64,000 nt of DNA from Yinghuangia aomiensis (GTDB lineage: Bacteria; Actinomycetota; Actinomycetes; Streptomycetales; Streptomycetaceae), in the NCBI RefSeq assembly GCF_039542225.1, contig NZ_BAABHS010000026.1, positions 46,773 through 110,772 of the forward strand, given 5' to 3'. Positions within the stretch are counted from its first letter, which is position 1, and every line of letters begins with the position of its first letter. Below, in pieces: positions 1 to 10,449 of this stretch. The notes below the pieces were generated by a model. The model made no database searches, had not been told where the DNA came from, and saw only the letters and a program-made list of their open reading frames with translations. The position numbers and the translations under genes were made by a program.

Positions 1-764
1 ACCGCGAACAGCGCCAGCAGCGCCAGCGAACCGGCCACGAGCAGCCACGTCTTGGCCGAACCCCAGCCGTACGCCTCGGCCTTCACCACCGCGAACACCA
101 GCAGCATCAGCCCGGCGGTGACCAGCGCCGCGCCTGCCACGTCCGCCTTGCCGCGCGGCCCCGTGGGCGTGTCGGGGGACAGGATGCGCGCGGACAGCAG
201 CAGTGTCAGCACGCCGATCGGCAGGTTGACCAGGAAGATCCAGTGCCAGCTGGCCGCTTCGGTGAGGACTCCGCCGAGGACCAGGCCGAGGGATGCGCCG
301 GCCGCGCCGACGAAGCTGAACGCGCCGATGGCCTTGCCCTGTTCGGCCGGCTCCGGATACAGCGTGACGATCATGCCGAGGCTCACCGCGGACACCATCG
401 CCCCGCCCGCGCCCTGCACGAACCGGGCCGCGAGCAGCATTTCCGGGCTCGTCGCGACGCCGCAGAGGACCGACGCGACGGTGAAGACCGCGAGTCCGGC
501 GAGGAGGACCCGCTTGCGGCCGAACAGGTCGCCGAGGCGTCCGGACAGCAGCAGGAGACCGCCGAACGCGATCATGTAGATGTTCATGACCCAGGCCAGG
601 TCGGCCGACGAGAAGCCCAGGTCGTCGGCGATCGACGGGAGCGCGACGGTCACGATCGTGCCGTCCAGGATCACCATCAGGACACCGGCGCACAGCAGCG
701 CCAGCGCCAGTGTGCGCGGATATGCGCGCCGGTCGGACCGGGGGGATTGCGCCAGCTCTGCCAT
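1..764 (-). CDS. MFS drug-efflux transporter, DHA2 type (partial)
   Basis: Inner-membrane multidrug exporter of the EmrB/QacA (14-TM) branch of the major facilitator superfamily, expected to use the proton gradient. The gene starts at ATG 764 and runs off the window, so only about the first 254 residues are seen. Visible are TM1 ending in LDGTIVTVALPSIADDLG, which is typical of DHA2 proteins, and the MFS motif A (GRLGDLFGRKR) after TM2, followed by further hydrophobic segments. A MarR regulator lies immediately upstream on the same strand (881-1429), the usual arrangement for a drug-inducible pump. Substrate unknown. Confidence 0.9.
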   Translation of the reverse strand, partial: MAELAQSPRSDRRAYPRTLALALLCAGVLMVILDGTIVTVALPSIADDLGFSSADLAWVMNIYMIAFGGLLLLSGRLGDLFGRKRVLLAGLAVFTVASVLCGVATSPEMLLAARFVQGAGGAMVSAVSLGMIVTLYPEPAEQGKAIGAFSFVGAAGASLGLVLGGVLTEAASWHWIFLVNLPIGVLTLLLSARILSPDTPTGPRGKADVAGAALVTAGLMLLVFAVVKAEAYGWGSAKTWLLVAGSLALLALFA

Positions 765-834
765 CGTCCGAAGCCTCCGAGTGTGCACGGCGAGTGCGAA
801 GGGCAGTCGCCTGCCCGCAGGAGTGACGCTAGCA

Positions 835-863
835 GATAGTTTTGTTAGAGACGATATTTTGTT
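835..863 (-). promoter_or_regulatory. AT-rich promoter/operator between marR and the MFS gene
   Basis: In otherwise GC-rich DNA a short AT-rich stretch holds two near-identical direct repeats, GATAGTTTTGTT (835-846) and GATATTTTGTTG (852-863), 17 bp apart start to start. It lies between the MarR stop and the MFS start. A promoter overlapping MarR-binding sites is inferred; nothing here proves binding. Confidence 0.4.
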
Positions 864-880
864 GTTCGATTTCTTGAGGA

Positions 881-1429
881 TCAGCCCTGGCTGCCCGTGT
901 GCCCGCCGCGGCGCACCGGCCGTCCGGACTCGACCGGGGTGGACAACCGCCCGTTGACCAGGCGGTACAGGTTGCGCACGAACGCCTCGCGTTCGTCCTC
1001 GGGGATCGCGTTCAGCACGTCGGCATGCACCGCGTCGACCAGCTCGCGGCCCTGCGCGGCCCTGGCCAGGCCGGCGTCGGTCACCGTGATGATCCGGGCG
1101 CGCCGGTCGGTCGGCGACGGGCGGCGCTCCGCCAGGCCCTTCTTCTCCAGGGCGTCGACGGTCAGCACCATCGTGGTCTTGTCCAGATCGGTGTGCTCGG
1201 CGAGCTGGATCTGGGTGAACTCACCCTGCTGGGCGTGCACCAGGACACAGTGCCCGCGCGGCGTCACGTCGATCTCCGCCAGCCGGGCGGTGAGTTCCGT
1301 CGCCAGGACGTGCCCGGCGTGCGAGAACAGGTAGGAGAGGTCCGGCGCGCGCAGCCGCGCCGGGTCGTCGGAGTCGGCGGGGCCGCATCCGGGCGGGGTC
1401 TGGGCGGTCTCGGTGGTGTCGGCGCTCAT
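881..1429 (-). CDS. MarR-family transcriptional regulator
   Basis: Cytoplasmic winged-helix repressor of 182 residues. The recognition region is about residues 60-110 (DLDKTTMVLTVDALEKKGL, then the wing ERRPSPTDRRARIITVT with the DxR signature of the MarR wing). It has a disordered acidic N-terminus of about 25 residues and a basic C-terminal tail. It lies directly upstream of the MFS exporter on the same strand, so it probably represses that pump and itself and is released by a small ligand, as is known for the family. The start is ATG 1429; a near-palindrome lies about 30 bp upstream. Confidence 0.9.
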   Translation of the reverse strand: MSADTTETAQTPPGCGPADSDDPARLRAPDLSYLFSHAGHVLATELTARLAEIDVTPRGHCVLVHAQQGEFTQIQLAEHTDLDKTTMVLTVDALEKKGLAERRPSPTDRRARIITVTDAGLARAAQGRELVDAVHADVLNAIPEDEREAFVRNLYRLVNGRLSTPVESGRPVRRGGHTGSQG

Positions 1430-1459
1430 GCCCCGAGCGTAGCGCGGTGTGTCCGAAAT

Positions 1460-1486
1460 GGGATTATCCCGTATCGGATCATCCCG
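1460..1486. promoter_or_regulatory. Candidate MarR operator (near-palindrome)
   Basis: GGGATTATCCC (1460-1470) is an 11-bp near-palindrome, followed by a related CGGATCATCCCG (1475-1486). It sits upstream of the MarR start in the divergent gap to the LolA-like gene. Its role is inferred from position and symmetry only. Confidence 0.35.
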
Positions 1487-1701
1487 TCGGTGACCGACAA
1501 GGGGCGGACCGGCCGACCGAACGCCGCGGTCCGAGAAGGAGACCGTGCGTAGTCGTCAGGTAGTTCGGAAGGCGCACGGCTGCTCCCGAAGACGTAGAAC
1601 GCGGTGTGACTACCGGTCGATGCCCGGGCCCTACGCCGAGTGATCCCCTGGAATGGCCGCGGTCGTGGGGCCGCGGCACCCTCCAGGGAAAGGCATGCTC
1701 C

Positions 1702-2913
1702 ATGCCCGTCGTACTACGCACCGCAGGAAAAGTCGCGCTGCCGCTCGGCGTTACCGCGCTGGCCGCCGGCGCGATCACCTACGGTCCCGCCGCCTTCGCG
1801 GACGACTCGGACCCCAAGCTCCCCGTCCTGACGGCCGATCAGGTCGTCGCCAAGATCGCCGGTGCCACGAACGAGACGTTGTCCGGCACCGTCGACCTCA
1901 CCACCGACCTCGGCCTGCCCGCACTGCCCGGACGCGGCTCCGCCGACCCGTCCGGCCTGGTGTCCGGGACGCACACGCTCCGCGTCGCGGTCGACGGCCC
2001 CGACCGGCAGCGCATCGGCATCCGCGCCGACCTCGCCGAATACAACATCGTGCACAACGGCCGCGATGTGTGGACGTACGACAGCCGCCGCAACGCGGCC
2101 ACCCACACCCTGCTGCCGGAACAGCAGGCCGGGCAGGCCGGGCAGACCGGGCAGGCCAAGGAGCCCGGCACCGCGCTGCCCGGTGCGGCGATCACCCCGC
2201 AGGACGCCGCGGCCAAGCTGCTCGACCTCGCCAAGCAGAGCGGCACCACGGTCACCGCGGCCGGCACCGACAAGGTCGCCGGACGGTCGGCCTACAAGCT
2301 CCGCCTCGCGCCCGCACAGCCCGGCAGCCTGCTCGCCGGGGCGACCGTGTGGGCGGACGCGGAGACCGGCGTCCCGCTGCGCGTCGTCGTGGACACCGCG
2401 AAGGGCGGCAAGCCCGCCCTCGACGTCGGCTTCACCGACGTGTCGTTCGCGAAGCCCGCGGCCGGCACCTTCGACTTCAAGCCGCCGTCCGGCGCCAAGG
2501 TCGACGAGAAGAACACCGCCGCGGACGACGCCGCCAAGAACGCCAAGGAACCGTTCGACCTCACCAAGCTCACCGCCGGATTCCGCGGCACCGAGCCGAA
2601 GACGCACGGCGAAGGCTGGAACACCGTGGTCGAACTCCGGCTGCCCGCCGGGGTCTCCGCCAAACCGTCCGCACCGCAGCCGCAGGCCGGCGGCAAGGAC
2701 CAGACCAAGGACACGAAGGAGGCCAAGAAGGACCGGCCCGGGATCGCGGATCTGCTGAGCAAGGCCGGCAGCCGGGTCTCCGGGCCCTGGGGCGAAGGCA
2801 CCCTGTTCAGCACACGAGTGGCCACCGTCCTGGTGACCGACGACGGCCGGGTGTTCGCCGGCGCCGTCGACGGCGCGACGCTGCAGCAGGCCGCGGGGAC
2901 GGCAGCCCGATGA
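1702..2913 (+). CDS. Secreted LolA/RseB-like (DUF2092-type) protein
   Basis: 403-residue exported protein that probably binds a lipid or lipoprotein outside the membrane. The N-terminus is a Sec signal peptide (charged start, hydrophobic core LPLGVTALAAGAITYGPAAF, likely cleavage after AFA near residue 34). The body reads as the LolA/RseB half-barrel type: an LSGTVDLTTDLG segment, VDGPDRQRI, then DVWTYDSRRNAATH. A Gln/Gly-rich linker (QAGQAGQTGQAK) and a Lys/Asp-rich stretch are low-complexity. The start ATG 1702 follows a GGGAAAGG ribosome site. The stop overlaps the ABC ATPase start (ATGA), so both are translated together. Gram-positives lack an outer membrane, so the true ligand is unknown. 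Confidence 0.8.
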   Translation: MPVVLRTAGKVALPLGVTALAAGAITYGPAAFADDSDPKLPVLTADQVVAKIAGATNETLSGTVDLTTDLGLPALPGRGSADPSGLVSGTHTLRVAVDGPDRQRIGIRADLAEYNIVHNGRDVWTYDSRRNAATHTLLPEQQAGQAGQTGQAKEPGTALPGAAITPQDAAAKLLDLAKQSGTTVTAAGTDKVAGRSAYKLRLAPAQPGSLLAGATVWADAETGVPLRVVVDTAKGGKPALDVGFTDVSFAKPAAGTFDFKPPSGAKVDEKNTAADDAAKNAKEPFDLTKLTAGFRGTEPKTHGEGWNTVVELRLPAGVSAKPSAPQPQAGGKDQTKDTKEAKKDRPGIADLLSKAGSRVSGPWGEGTLFSTRVATVLVTDDGRVFAGAVDGATLQQAAGTAAR

Positions 2914-3902
2914 CCACGTCCACGGCGGCCGTCGCGCCCACTCCCGGCACCACCGCCGCGCAACCGGACGGCGCATCGGTCGTCGTCACACGCGGGCTGT
3001 CCAAGCGGTACGGCCGCGACCGGCTCGCCGTGGACGGACTCGACCTGGTCGTCCCGGCCGGTGCGGTGTTCGGCTTCCTCGGCCCGAACGGCTCCGGCAA
3101 GACCACCACCATCCGCATGCTCATGGGCCTGATCAAGCCCACCTCCGGCACCGCCACCGTCCTCGGCGGCGCCATGCCCGGAGCGGCCGGCGCGGTCCTG
3201 CCCCGCGTCGGCGCGCTCATCGAAGGACCCGCGCACTACGGCTTCCTCACCGGCCGGGAGAACCTCGCCCGGCTCGACGCCGCCGACCGCACCGCCGACC
3301 CGGCCACCCGGAAGCGGCGCATCGACGAAGCCCTCGCCCGGGTCGGCCTGTCCGCCGTCGGCGACCGCAAAGCCCGCGCCTACTCGCTCGGCATGAAGCA
3401 GCGCCTCGGCATCGCCTCCGCCCTGCTCCGGCCCCGCGACCTGCTCGTCCTCGACGAACCGACCAACGGCCTGGACCCGCAGGGCATGCGTGAGATCCGC
3501 GCGCTCATCCGCAGCCTCGCCGCGGACGGGACCACGGTGTTCCTGTCCTCCCACCTGCTCGACGAGATCGAACAGGTCTGCACCCACGCCGCGATCATGA
3601 GCCGCGGCCGGCTCGTCACCCAAGGCACCGTCGACGAACTGCGCTCCGCCGTACGCGGCCGCCTGCGCGTCGGCACCCCGGACGCCGGCCGCGCCGCGGT
3701 CGTCCTCGCCGAACTCGGCCTCGCCCACGTCGCCACCACCGGCGACGGCGTCGAAGCCGACCTCGGCGACCTGGCCGCCGAAGACGTGTGCGCGGCACTC
3801 GTCCGCCGCGACGTCCGGGTCCGCTCGTTCACCACACACGGCGATTCGCTCGAAGACGCGTTCGTCGCACTCACCGGGGAGGGTTTCGATGTCGAGAGCT
3901 GA
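2910..3902 (+). CDS. ABC transporter ATP-binding protein
   Basis: 330-residue ATPase of an ABC-2 type exporter, cytoplasmic and paired with the next gene. It shows Walker A GPNGSGKTT, signature SLGMKQRLGIA, Walker B LLVLDEPTNGLDP and the switch LSSHLLDEIEQ, in the right order, plus a C-terminal domain of about 90 residues typical of the CcmA/NatA-like group. It overlaps both neighbours (ATGA with the LolA-like gene; 14 nt with the permease). Substrate not inferable. Confidence 0.93.
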   Translation: MTTSTAAVAPTPGTTAAQPDGASVVVTRGLSKRYGRDRLAVDGLDLVVPAGAVFGFLGPNGSGKTTTIRMLMGLIKPTSGTATVLGGAMPGAAGAVLPRVGALIEGPAHYGFLTGRENLARLDAADRTADPATRKRRIDEALARVGLSAVGDRKARAYSLGMKQRLGIASALLRPRDLLVLDEPTNGLDPQGMREIRALIRSLAADGTTVFLSSHLLDEIEQVCTHAAIMSRGRLVTQGTVDELRSAVRGRLRVGTPDAGRAAVVLAELGLAHVATTGDGVEADLGDLAAEDVCAALVRRDVRVRSFTTHGDSLEDAFVALTGEGFDVES

Positions 3903-4779
3903 TGTCCTGCCGGCTGCCGCGGTCCGCCGCGCCCACGCCCCGGCCCTGCCGCGCGCCCGCGGGCTGGTGTTCAGCGAGATGCGCATCGTGTTCCGCCGCC
4001 CGCGCACCTACGCGATGCTCGGGCTCCTCGCCGCGATCCCCGTGCTGCTCGGTATCGCCCTGCGCTGGTTCACCAGCGGCGGCGGCGGAAACGGCGACGG
4101 CGACGGCGGCCTGGAGTTCGTCTCCCAGGTCACCAACAACGGGCTGTTCCTGGTCTTCGCGTCGCTCGCCGCCACGCTGCCGTTCTTCCTGCCGATGACC
4201 GTCGGGGTCGTGGCCGGCGACGCGATCGCCGGGGAGGCGAACAGCGGGACCTTGCGCTACCTGCTGGTCGCCCCGGCGGGCCGCATCCGACTGCTGCTCG
4301 TCAAATACACGGGCCTGGTGGCGTTCTGCTTCGCCGCGACGTTCACCGTCGCGCTGTCCGCGCTGGCCACCGGGGCCGCACTGTTCCCGATGGGGGATGT
4401 GCCACTGCTCAACGGGGATCGGATCTCGATGGGCGAAGCGCTCGTGCGCGCCATGCTGATCGCGGTCTGTGTCGCGGTGTCGCTGCTCGGGCTCGCCGCC
4501 ATCGGGCTGTTCGTGTCGACGCTCACCGCCGTGCCGGTCGCGGCGATGGCGACCACCGTGGGCCTGGTGATCGTCTCCGCGATCCTCGCGTCCATCCCGC
4601 AGTTCCACGCCCTGCACCCCTGGCTGTTCGGCGACAAGTGGATGTCCTTCGGCGACCTGCTGCGCGAACCCGTGCCCACCGGCGGGGTGATCCGCAACAT
4701 CGAACTCCAGGCCGCCTACACGCTGGTCTTCGGCGCGGCCGCCTGGGCGCGCATGAGCGACCGCGACGTCACCTGTTGA
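3889..4779 (+). CDS. ABC-2 transporter permease
   Basis: 296-residue integral membrane protein with about six hydrophobic segments: YAMLGLLAAIPVLLGIAL, GLFLVFASLAATLPFFLPM, a pair near residues 145-165, CVAVSLLGLAAIGLFV, VAAMATTVGLVIVSAIL and a C-terminal one. The AGEANSGTLRYLLVAPAGR loop is the conserved cytoplasmic ABC-2 segment (E..tGTLr.LL..P..R). A Gly/Asp-rich loop (GGGGNGDGDGG) follows TM1. It starts inside the end of the ATPase gene and forms the transporter with it. Confidence 0.9.
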   Translation: MSRADVLPAAAVRRAHAPALPRARGLVFSEMRIVFRRPRTYAMLGLLAAIPVLLGIALRWFTSGGGGNGDGDGGLEFVSQVTNNGLFLVFASLAATLPFFLPMTVGVVAGDAIAGEANSGTLRYLLVAPAGRIRLLLVKYTGLVAFCFAATFTVALSALATGAALFPMGDVPLLNGDRISMGEALVRAMLIAVCVAVSLLGLAAIGLFVSTLTAVPVAAMATTVGLVIVSAILASIPQFHALHPWLFGDKWMSFGDLLREPVPTGGVIRNIELQAAYTLVFGAAAWARMSDRDVTC

Positions 4780-4941
4780 GCGAACTTGTCCCGGGCCGGG
4801 CCTGCGATCGGCCGCGACGACGTAGTCTGGGAGCCGGTTGGACAGTCAGCCGAATCCGGGCTTCGCCGACGCGGCCTTCGCCGTACGCCTGTGCGCTGCC
4901 CGGCCTCCCGCGCTGCCCGCGGACCCGAGGTGGGGGCCACG

Positions 4942-5493
4942 ATGTCCGACCCGTTCAATCCCGAGGCGAGTTCCTTCGCGCTGCCGTTCCGCACGCGCCC
5001 GTTCGACCTGCTGCGCGACGCGGTCATCCCGTACCCGGTGCGGCCGCTCCGCCCGCAGACCCTCGCCGCCGCCGACCTGCTCGCGGCGGTCGGCGAGTTG
5101 GCGCTGCGCGGCGTCCGCGGGGTCCGCGACGTGACCCTGGCCTTCTGGCGCGAGCACGAACTCCTCGCCGAAGTCTCCACGGACGACGACCTCAGCGAAG
5201 TGGTGGGCGCCCACGACGTCACCCGCCCCGGCCCGGTCGCCGACGTGCTGCGCAGCGGCGGCATGGTGCACCTGCCCGACCTCGACCGGGAGCCCCGCTG
5301 GCCGGACGCGGCACGCGAGTTGCGGGTCCGCGGCGTGCGCTCGTGCGCCGCCGCCGCGCTGCGCCGCCCGCGGTTCAGCCTGGCCGTGGTGGTCTACTCG
5401 CCCGGCCCGCTGTCCGGCGTGCAGGACCTGGACGTGCTGCTGGGGGAGTGGGTCGCGGCCGTCGTCCGGGCCCGGGTCCGCGGCGTGGTGTGA
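4942..5493 (+). CDS. GAF-like domain protein, short
   Basis: 183-residue cytoplasmic protein with a weak GAF-like pattern: TLAAADLLAAVGELALRG, an acidic STDDDLSEVVGAHD segment, then GPVADVLRSGGMVHLPDLDREPRWPDAARELRVRGVRS, which resembles the central part of GAF domains in actinomycete sensor proteins. No output domain is attached. The start ATG 4942 gives the best N-terminus; upstream in-frame codons look non-coding. It converges with the GAF-ANTAR gene, which may be its functional neighbour. Function inferred weakly. Confidence 0.6.
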   Translation: MSDPFNPEASSFALPFRTRPFDLLRDAVIPYPVRPLRPQTLAAADLLAAVGELALRGVRGVRDVTLAFWREHELLAEVSTDDDLSEVVGAHDVTRPGPVADVLRSGGMVHLPDLDREPRWPDAARELRVRGVRSCAAAALRRPRFSLAVVVYSPGPLSGVQDLDVLLGEWVAAVVRARVRGVV

Positions 5494-5512
5494 CCGGCGG
5501 GTCCGCGGGAGG

Positions 5513-6364
5513 TCAGCGGCGGACCTGGCGCTCCACGTCGGTGACCAGCGTGCGGGCCACGTCCGCGAGCTTCACGTTCTTCTTCTGCGACACCGAACGC
5601 AGCGCGCTGAACGCCGCTTCCGAGTCGAGGCGGCGCTGCGCCATGAGAATGCCCATGGCCTGCCCGATCGTGCCGTGCGTGCCCAGCGCCGCGGACAGGT
5701 CGGCGAACCGCATCTCGGCGGCCAGGCGTTCCTCCTGTTCCTGGGCCACCGCGACCCGGGCGGCCAACCGGATCTCGAACTCCCGCACCACGAGCGAGGC
5801 CAGCGCCTCCAGGATGTCGGTGCGGTCGTACGGCACCGGCCGCGGCGCGGTGTCGAACACCGCCATCGTGCCGATGCTGTGCCCGTCCGCGGTCCGCAGC
5901 GGCACCCCGAAGTAGTGCCGCACCCCGAACGGTCCTGCCACCAGCGGGTTCGGGCAGGCCAGCGGATCGATCTCGGCGTTCGCCAGGCCGAGCGGCTCGC
6001 CGGTGACCACGACGGTGTGGCACAGGCCGGGGCCGATCGGCACGCCCGGGAGATCGAGGCCGTGCCGGCCGTGGAACCAGATGTCGTCCTCGTCGACGAC
6101 CGTCACGACGGCGTAGGGCGTGCCGAACAGGCGGGCGGCCAGCGCCGCGATCTCGTGGTAGCAGTCCGGCGGGATGTCCAGGACCTGCCAGCGGCGGATC
6201 GCCTCGGCCCGCGCTTTGGCGTGCGGATCCGCGTACGGCAGCGCCGGGTTCGCCAGGTCGCCGCCGTGCGTGCCGGTCCCGGTGGATCCCGTGGTGGATT
6301 CTGCGGTGGAGTTCGCCGTGGAGTCCGCGGTGGAGTTCGCCCCGTTGTCGCTCACATGTCCCAC
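5513..6364 (-). CDS. GAF-ANTAR domain regulator
   Basis: 283-residue cytoplasmic sensor and RNA-binding antiterminator. Residues 1-35 are a Ser/Thr-rich low-complexity leader built from STADSTANSTAEST-type repeats. A GAF domain follows (about 55-210; ALAARLFGTPYAVVTVVDEDDIWF and GLCHTVVVTGEPLGLANAEIDP are typical), then an ANTAR domain (about 225-280; GQAMGILMAQRRLDSEAAFSALRSVSQKKNVKLADVARTLV). ANTAR domains are known to bind paired-hairpin RNA and prevent termination. The start could also be the GTG four codons downstream. It is the last gene of the minus-strand group after korAB, separated by a strong hairpin. Confidence 0.9.
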   Translation of the reverse strand: MGHVSDNGANSTADSTANSTAESTTGSTGTGTHGGDLANPALPYADPHAKARAEAIRRWQVLDIPPDCYHEIAALAARLFGTPYAVVTVVDEDDIWFHGRHGLDLPGVPIGPGLCHTVVVTGEPLGLANAEIDPLACPNPLVAGPFGVRHYFGVPLRTADGHSIGTMAVFDTAPRPVPYDRTDILEALASLVVREFEIRLAARVAVAQEQEERLAAEMRFADLSAALGTHGTIGQAMGILMAQRRLDSEAAFSALRSVSQKKNVKLADVARTLVTDVERQVRR

Positions 6365-6435
6365 GTAAGCACGGCGGGCCGGGCGGCAGGGCGGAAATGC
6401 GGAAATGTGAAAAAGGCGGAAAAGGCGAAAAGACC

Positions 6436-6464
6436 GAGGCCCCGGCGAAGGATGCCGGGGCCTC
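6436..6464 (-). terminator. Rho-independent-type terminator after korB
   Basis: An 11-bp perfect stem (GAGGCCCCGGC / GCCGGGGCCTC) with a 7-nt loop lies 22 nt beyond the korB stop. On the minus strand it is followed by GGTCTTTTCGCCTTTT, so it should terminate korAB before the GAF-ANTAR gene. Confidence 0.75.
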
Positions 6465-6485
6465 GACCTGCATAGTGGCGGACCG

Positions 6486-7566
<1,081 letters not shown>

Positions 7567-7574
<8 letters not shown>

Positions 7575-9429
7575 TTTCGATGACCTCCTGGATCACGTGG
7601 GCCAGTTCCTCGGCCTTGAACGGCAGACCGCGGACCTGGTTGTACGCGATGGCGTCGACGAGGTACTTGGCGCGCAGCAGCAGAGCGAGCTGCCCCAGGT
7701 TCATCTCGGGGACGATCACCTTGTCGTACTTCTTGAGCACCTCGGCGGTGTTCGCCGGGAAGGGGTTGAGGTGGCGCAGGTGGGCCTGCGCGACCTTGCC
7801 GCCCTGGGCCCGCACGCGGCGGACGCCCGCGGCGATCGGGCCGTAGGTCGAGCCCCAGCCGACCACCAGGACCTTCGCGTCGCCGGTCGGGTCGTCGACC
7901 TCCAGCTCGGCGATGTCCTTGGCGATGCCGTCGACCTTGGCCTGGCGGACCCGGACCATGAAGTCGTGGTTCGCCGGCTCGTAGTTGATCGTGCCGATGC
8001 CGTCGGCCTTCTCGATGCCGCCGATGCGGTGTTCGAGACCGGGCGTGCCGGGCACCGCCCACGGGCGGGCCAGTGTCTCCGGGTCGCGCTTGTACGGCCA
8101 GAAGACCTTGGTGCCGTCTTCGTTCTCGTGGTTCGGCTCGGTCGCGAACTCGACGCGCAGGTCGGGCAGGTCGTCGACGTTCGGGATCCGCCACGGCTCG
8201 GAGCCGTTGGCGAGGTAGCCGTCGGACAGCAGGAAGACCGGCGTGCGGTACTTCAGCGCGATCCGGGCGGCTTCGATCGCGGCGTCGAAGCAGTCGCCGG
8301 CGGTGCGCGGCGCGACGATCGGCACGGGGGCCTCGCCGTTGCGGCCGAACATCGCCTGGAGCAGGTCGGACTGCTCGGTCTTGGTGGGCAGGCCGGTGGA
8401 CGGCCCGCCGCGCTGCACGTCGACGATCAGCAGCGGCAGTTCGAGGGAAACCGCCAGGCCGATCGCCTCGGACTTGAGCGCGACGCCCGGACCCGAGGTG
8501 GTGGTGATGCCGAGCGCTCCGCCGAAAGCGGCGCCGAGGGCCGCGCCGATGCCGGCGATTTCGTCTTCCGCCTGGAACGTGCGGACGTCGAAATTCTTGT
8601 GCTTGGCAAGCTCGTGCAGGATGTCCGAGGCCGGGGTGATCGGGTACGACCCGAGGTACACCGGGAGCTCGGCGCGCTGCCCGGCGGCGACCAGGCCGTA
8701 GGCGAGCGCGAGGTTGCCGGTGATGTTCCGGTAGGTGCCGGCCGGCAGCTTGGCGGGCGCGACCTCGTAGGAGACCGCGAACCCTTCGGTGGTCTCGCCG
8801 AAGTTCCAGCCCGCCTTGAAGGCCGCGACGTTGGCCTCGGCGATGACCGGCAGCTTGGCGAACTTCTTCTGCAGGAACGCGATCGTCGACTCGGTCGGGC
8901 GGTGGTACAGCCACGACAGCAGGCCGAGCGCGAACATGTTCTTCGCGCGCTCCGCGTCCTTCTTGGAGATGTCGAACGCGGCGAGCGACTCGACGGTGAG
9001 CGTCGTGAGCGGCACCGCGTGGATGTTGTAGGCGTCCAGCGAGCCGTCTTCGAGCGGGTTGGTCGCGTAGCCGACCTTGGCCATGGCCCGCTTGCTGAAC
9101 TCGTCGGTGTTGACGATGATCTCGGCGCCGCGCGGCAGGTCGCGGATGTTGGCCTTGAGGGCCGCCGGGTTCATCGCGACCAGGACCGTCGGGGCGTCGC
9201 CCGGGGTCAGGATGTCGTGGTCGGCGAAGTGCAACTGGAAGCTGGACACACCCGGCAGAGTTCCGGCTGGCGCGCGGATCTCGGCGGGGAAGTTGGGCAG
9301 AGTCGACAGGTCGTTGCCGAAGCTGGCCGTTTCGGACGTGAAACGGTCTCCGGTCAACTGCATTCCGTCACCGGAATCGCCCGCGAACCGGATGACAACC
9401 CGGTCGATCTGCTTGACCTGTTTGGTCAC
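7567..9429 (-). CDS. korA: 2-oxoacid:ferredoxin oxidoreductase, fused gamma-alpha subunit
   Basis: 620-residue subunit with the gamma domain first (about 1-190; IRFAGDSGDGMQLTGDRF) and the alpha domain after it (from about 210; LGSYPITPASDILHELAKH, then TTTSGPGVALKSEAIGLAVSLELPL). The fusion is normal for actinobacterial KorA. I take GTG 9429 as start (VTKQVKQIDRV) because AGGAGG lies 9 nt upstream; an ATG 14 codons earlier gives an unconserved Arg/Ala-rich extension. Translation is coupled to korB. Confidence 0.93.
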
Positions 9430-9675
9430 TGGTGAGGACCTCCTCGGCGCTGCGGCAGGTCGTCCGCGCACCGCGCGGATGTCGCAGTTTCATCGTACGG
9501 CTGTACAAGAAGGGCCCTGGCCGGGCCCCGGTGGTGCACGGGAGCGATTCGATGCCGGATTTCAGCCCGAAAAGGTGGATTGTGTCCGTCTTTCCGGATG
9601 TGGCCGAGCCCGTGACGGGTCAGCCTCCGATCGCGGGGATGATCGCACGGGTCGGTGAATCCGCTCATCAGAGTG

Positions 9676-10338
9676 TCAGGATCCGAGATAAGCGAGTACT
9701 GCCAGAACCCTTCTGTGATCGGTCTCACTGGGGGCGAGGCCGAGCTTCCCGAAGATGTTGCTGACGTGCTTTTCGACCGCGCCGTCGGACACCACCATCG
9801 CCTGCGCGATGGCGCCGTTGCTGCGTCCCTCGGCCATGTAGCCGAGCACCTCGCGCTCCCGGGGGGTGAGGGTGACCAGCACGTTCTGCTTGCGGCTGCG
9901 GCCGAGCAGCTGGGAGACGACCTCCGGGTCGAGCGCGGTGCCGCCCTTGGCGACCCGCACCACGGCGTCGACGAAATCGCCGACGTCCGCGACCCGGTCC
10001 TTGAGGAGGTACCCCACGCCGCTGGTGCTGCCCGCGAGCAGCTCGGTGGCGTACTGCTCCTCGACCGCCTGCGACAGGATCAGCACCCCGACGCTCGGCA
10101 GTTCCGCGCGCATCCGCACGGCCGCCTTGATCCCCTCGTCGGTGAACGTCGGCGGCATGCGCACGTCCACGACGCACACGTCCGGACGCATCTCCGCGGC
10201 GGCGACGAGCAGCTGCTCGGCGTCGTCCACGGCCGCCACCACCTCGTGCCCGCGGTCGACCAGCAGGCGGGTCAGACCGTCCCGGAGCAGTACCGAATCC
10301 TCAGCGATCACGACGCGCACGGCGCTCGCAGCCTCCAT
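9676..10338 (-). CDS. Response regulator, NarL/LuxR family
   Basis: 220-residue DNA-binding response regulator. The receiver domain has the acidic pair ED near residue 13, the phospho-acceptor Asp in VCVVDVRMP (about 58), the Ser/Thr switch ILSQA and the conserved Lys in LLKD. The LuxR-type helix-turn-helix is LTPREREVLGYMAEGRSNGAIAQAMVVSDGAVEKHVSNIFGKLGL. It is the partner of the sensor kinase directly upstream on the same strand; a hairpin in the 111-nt gap may lower its expression relative to the kinase. Target genes unknown; the divergent nuo operon is a candidate. Confidence 0.93.
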   Translation of the reverse strand: MEAASAVRVVIAEDSVLLRDGLTRLLVDRGHEVVAAVDDAEQLLVAAAEMRPDVCVVDVRMPPTFTDEGIKAAVRMRAELPSVGVLILSQAVEEQYATELLAGSTSGVGYLLKDRVADVGDFVDAVVRVAKGGTALDPEVVSQLLGRSRKQNVLVTLTPREREVLGYMAEGRSNGAIAQAMVVSDGAVEKHVSNIFGKLGLAPSETDHRRVLAVLAYLGS

Positions 10339-10411
10339 CCCGCAACCCGGGACCCCGTGCCCCGACGGGCACCAGTGTCCCGGATCGCGGAGGCTGCGGG
10401 GCGCGCAGGCA

Positions 10412-10443
10412 GCCGCCGGGCGCGGTCCTCCGCGCCCGGCGGC
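10412..10443 (-). terminator. Hairpin between sensor kinase and response regulator
   Basis: GCCGCCGGGCGCGG / CCGCGCCCGGCGGC forms a 14-bp perfect stem with a 4-nt loop, 7 nt past the kinase stop. There is no T-run, so it may stabilise the mRNA or attenuate rather than fully terminate. Confidence 0.5.
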
Positions 10444-10449
10444 CTGCGG

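Noticed and set aside
1653..3902. A 749-codon plus-strand frame starting inside the LolA-like gene
   Set aside because: The first 420 codons are an Arg-rich shadow of the LolA-like gene; the real ABC ATPase starts at 2910.
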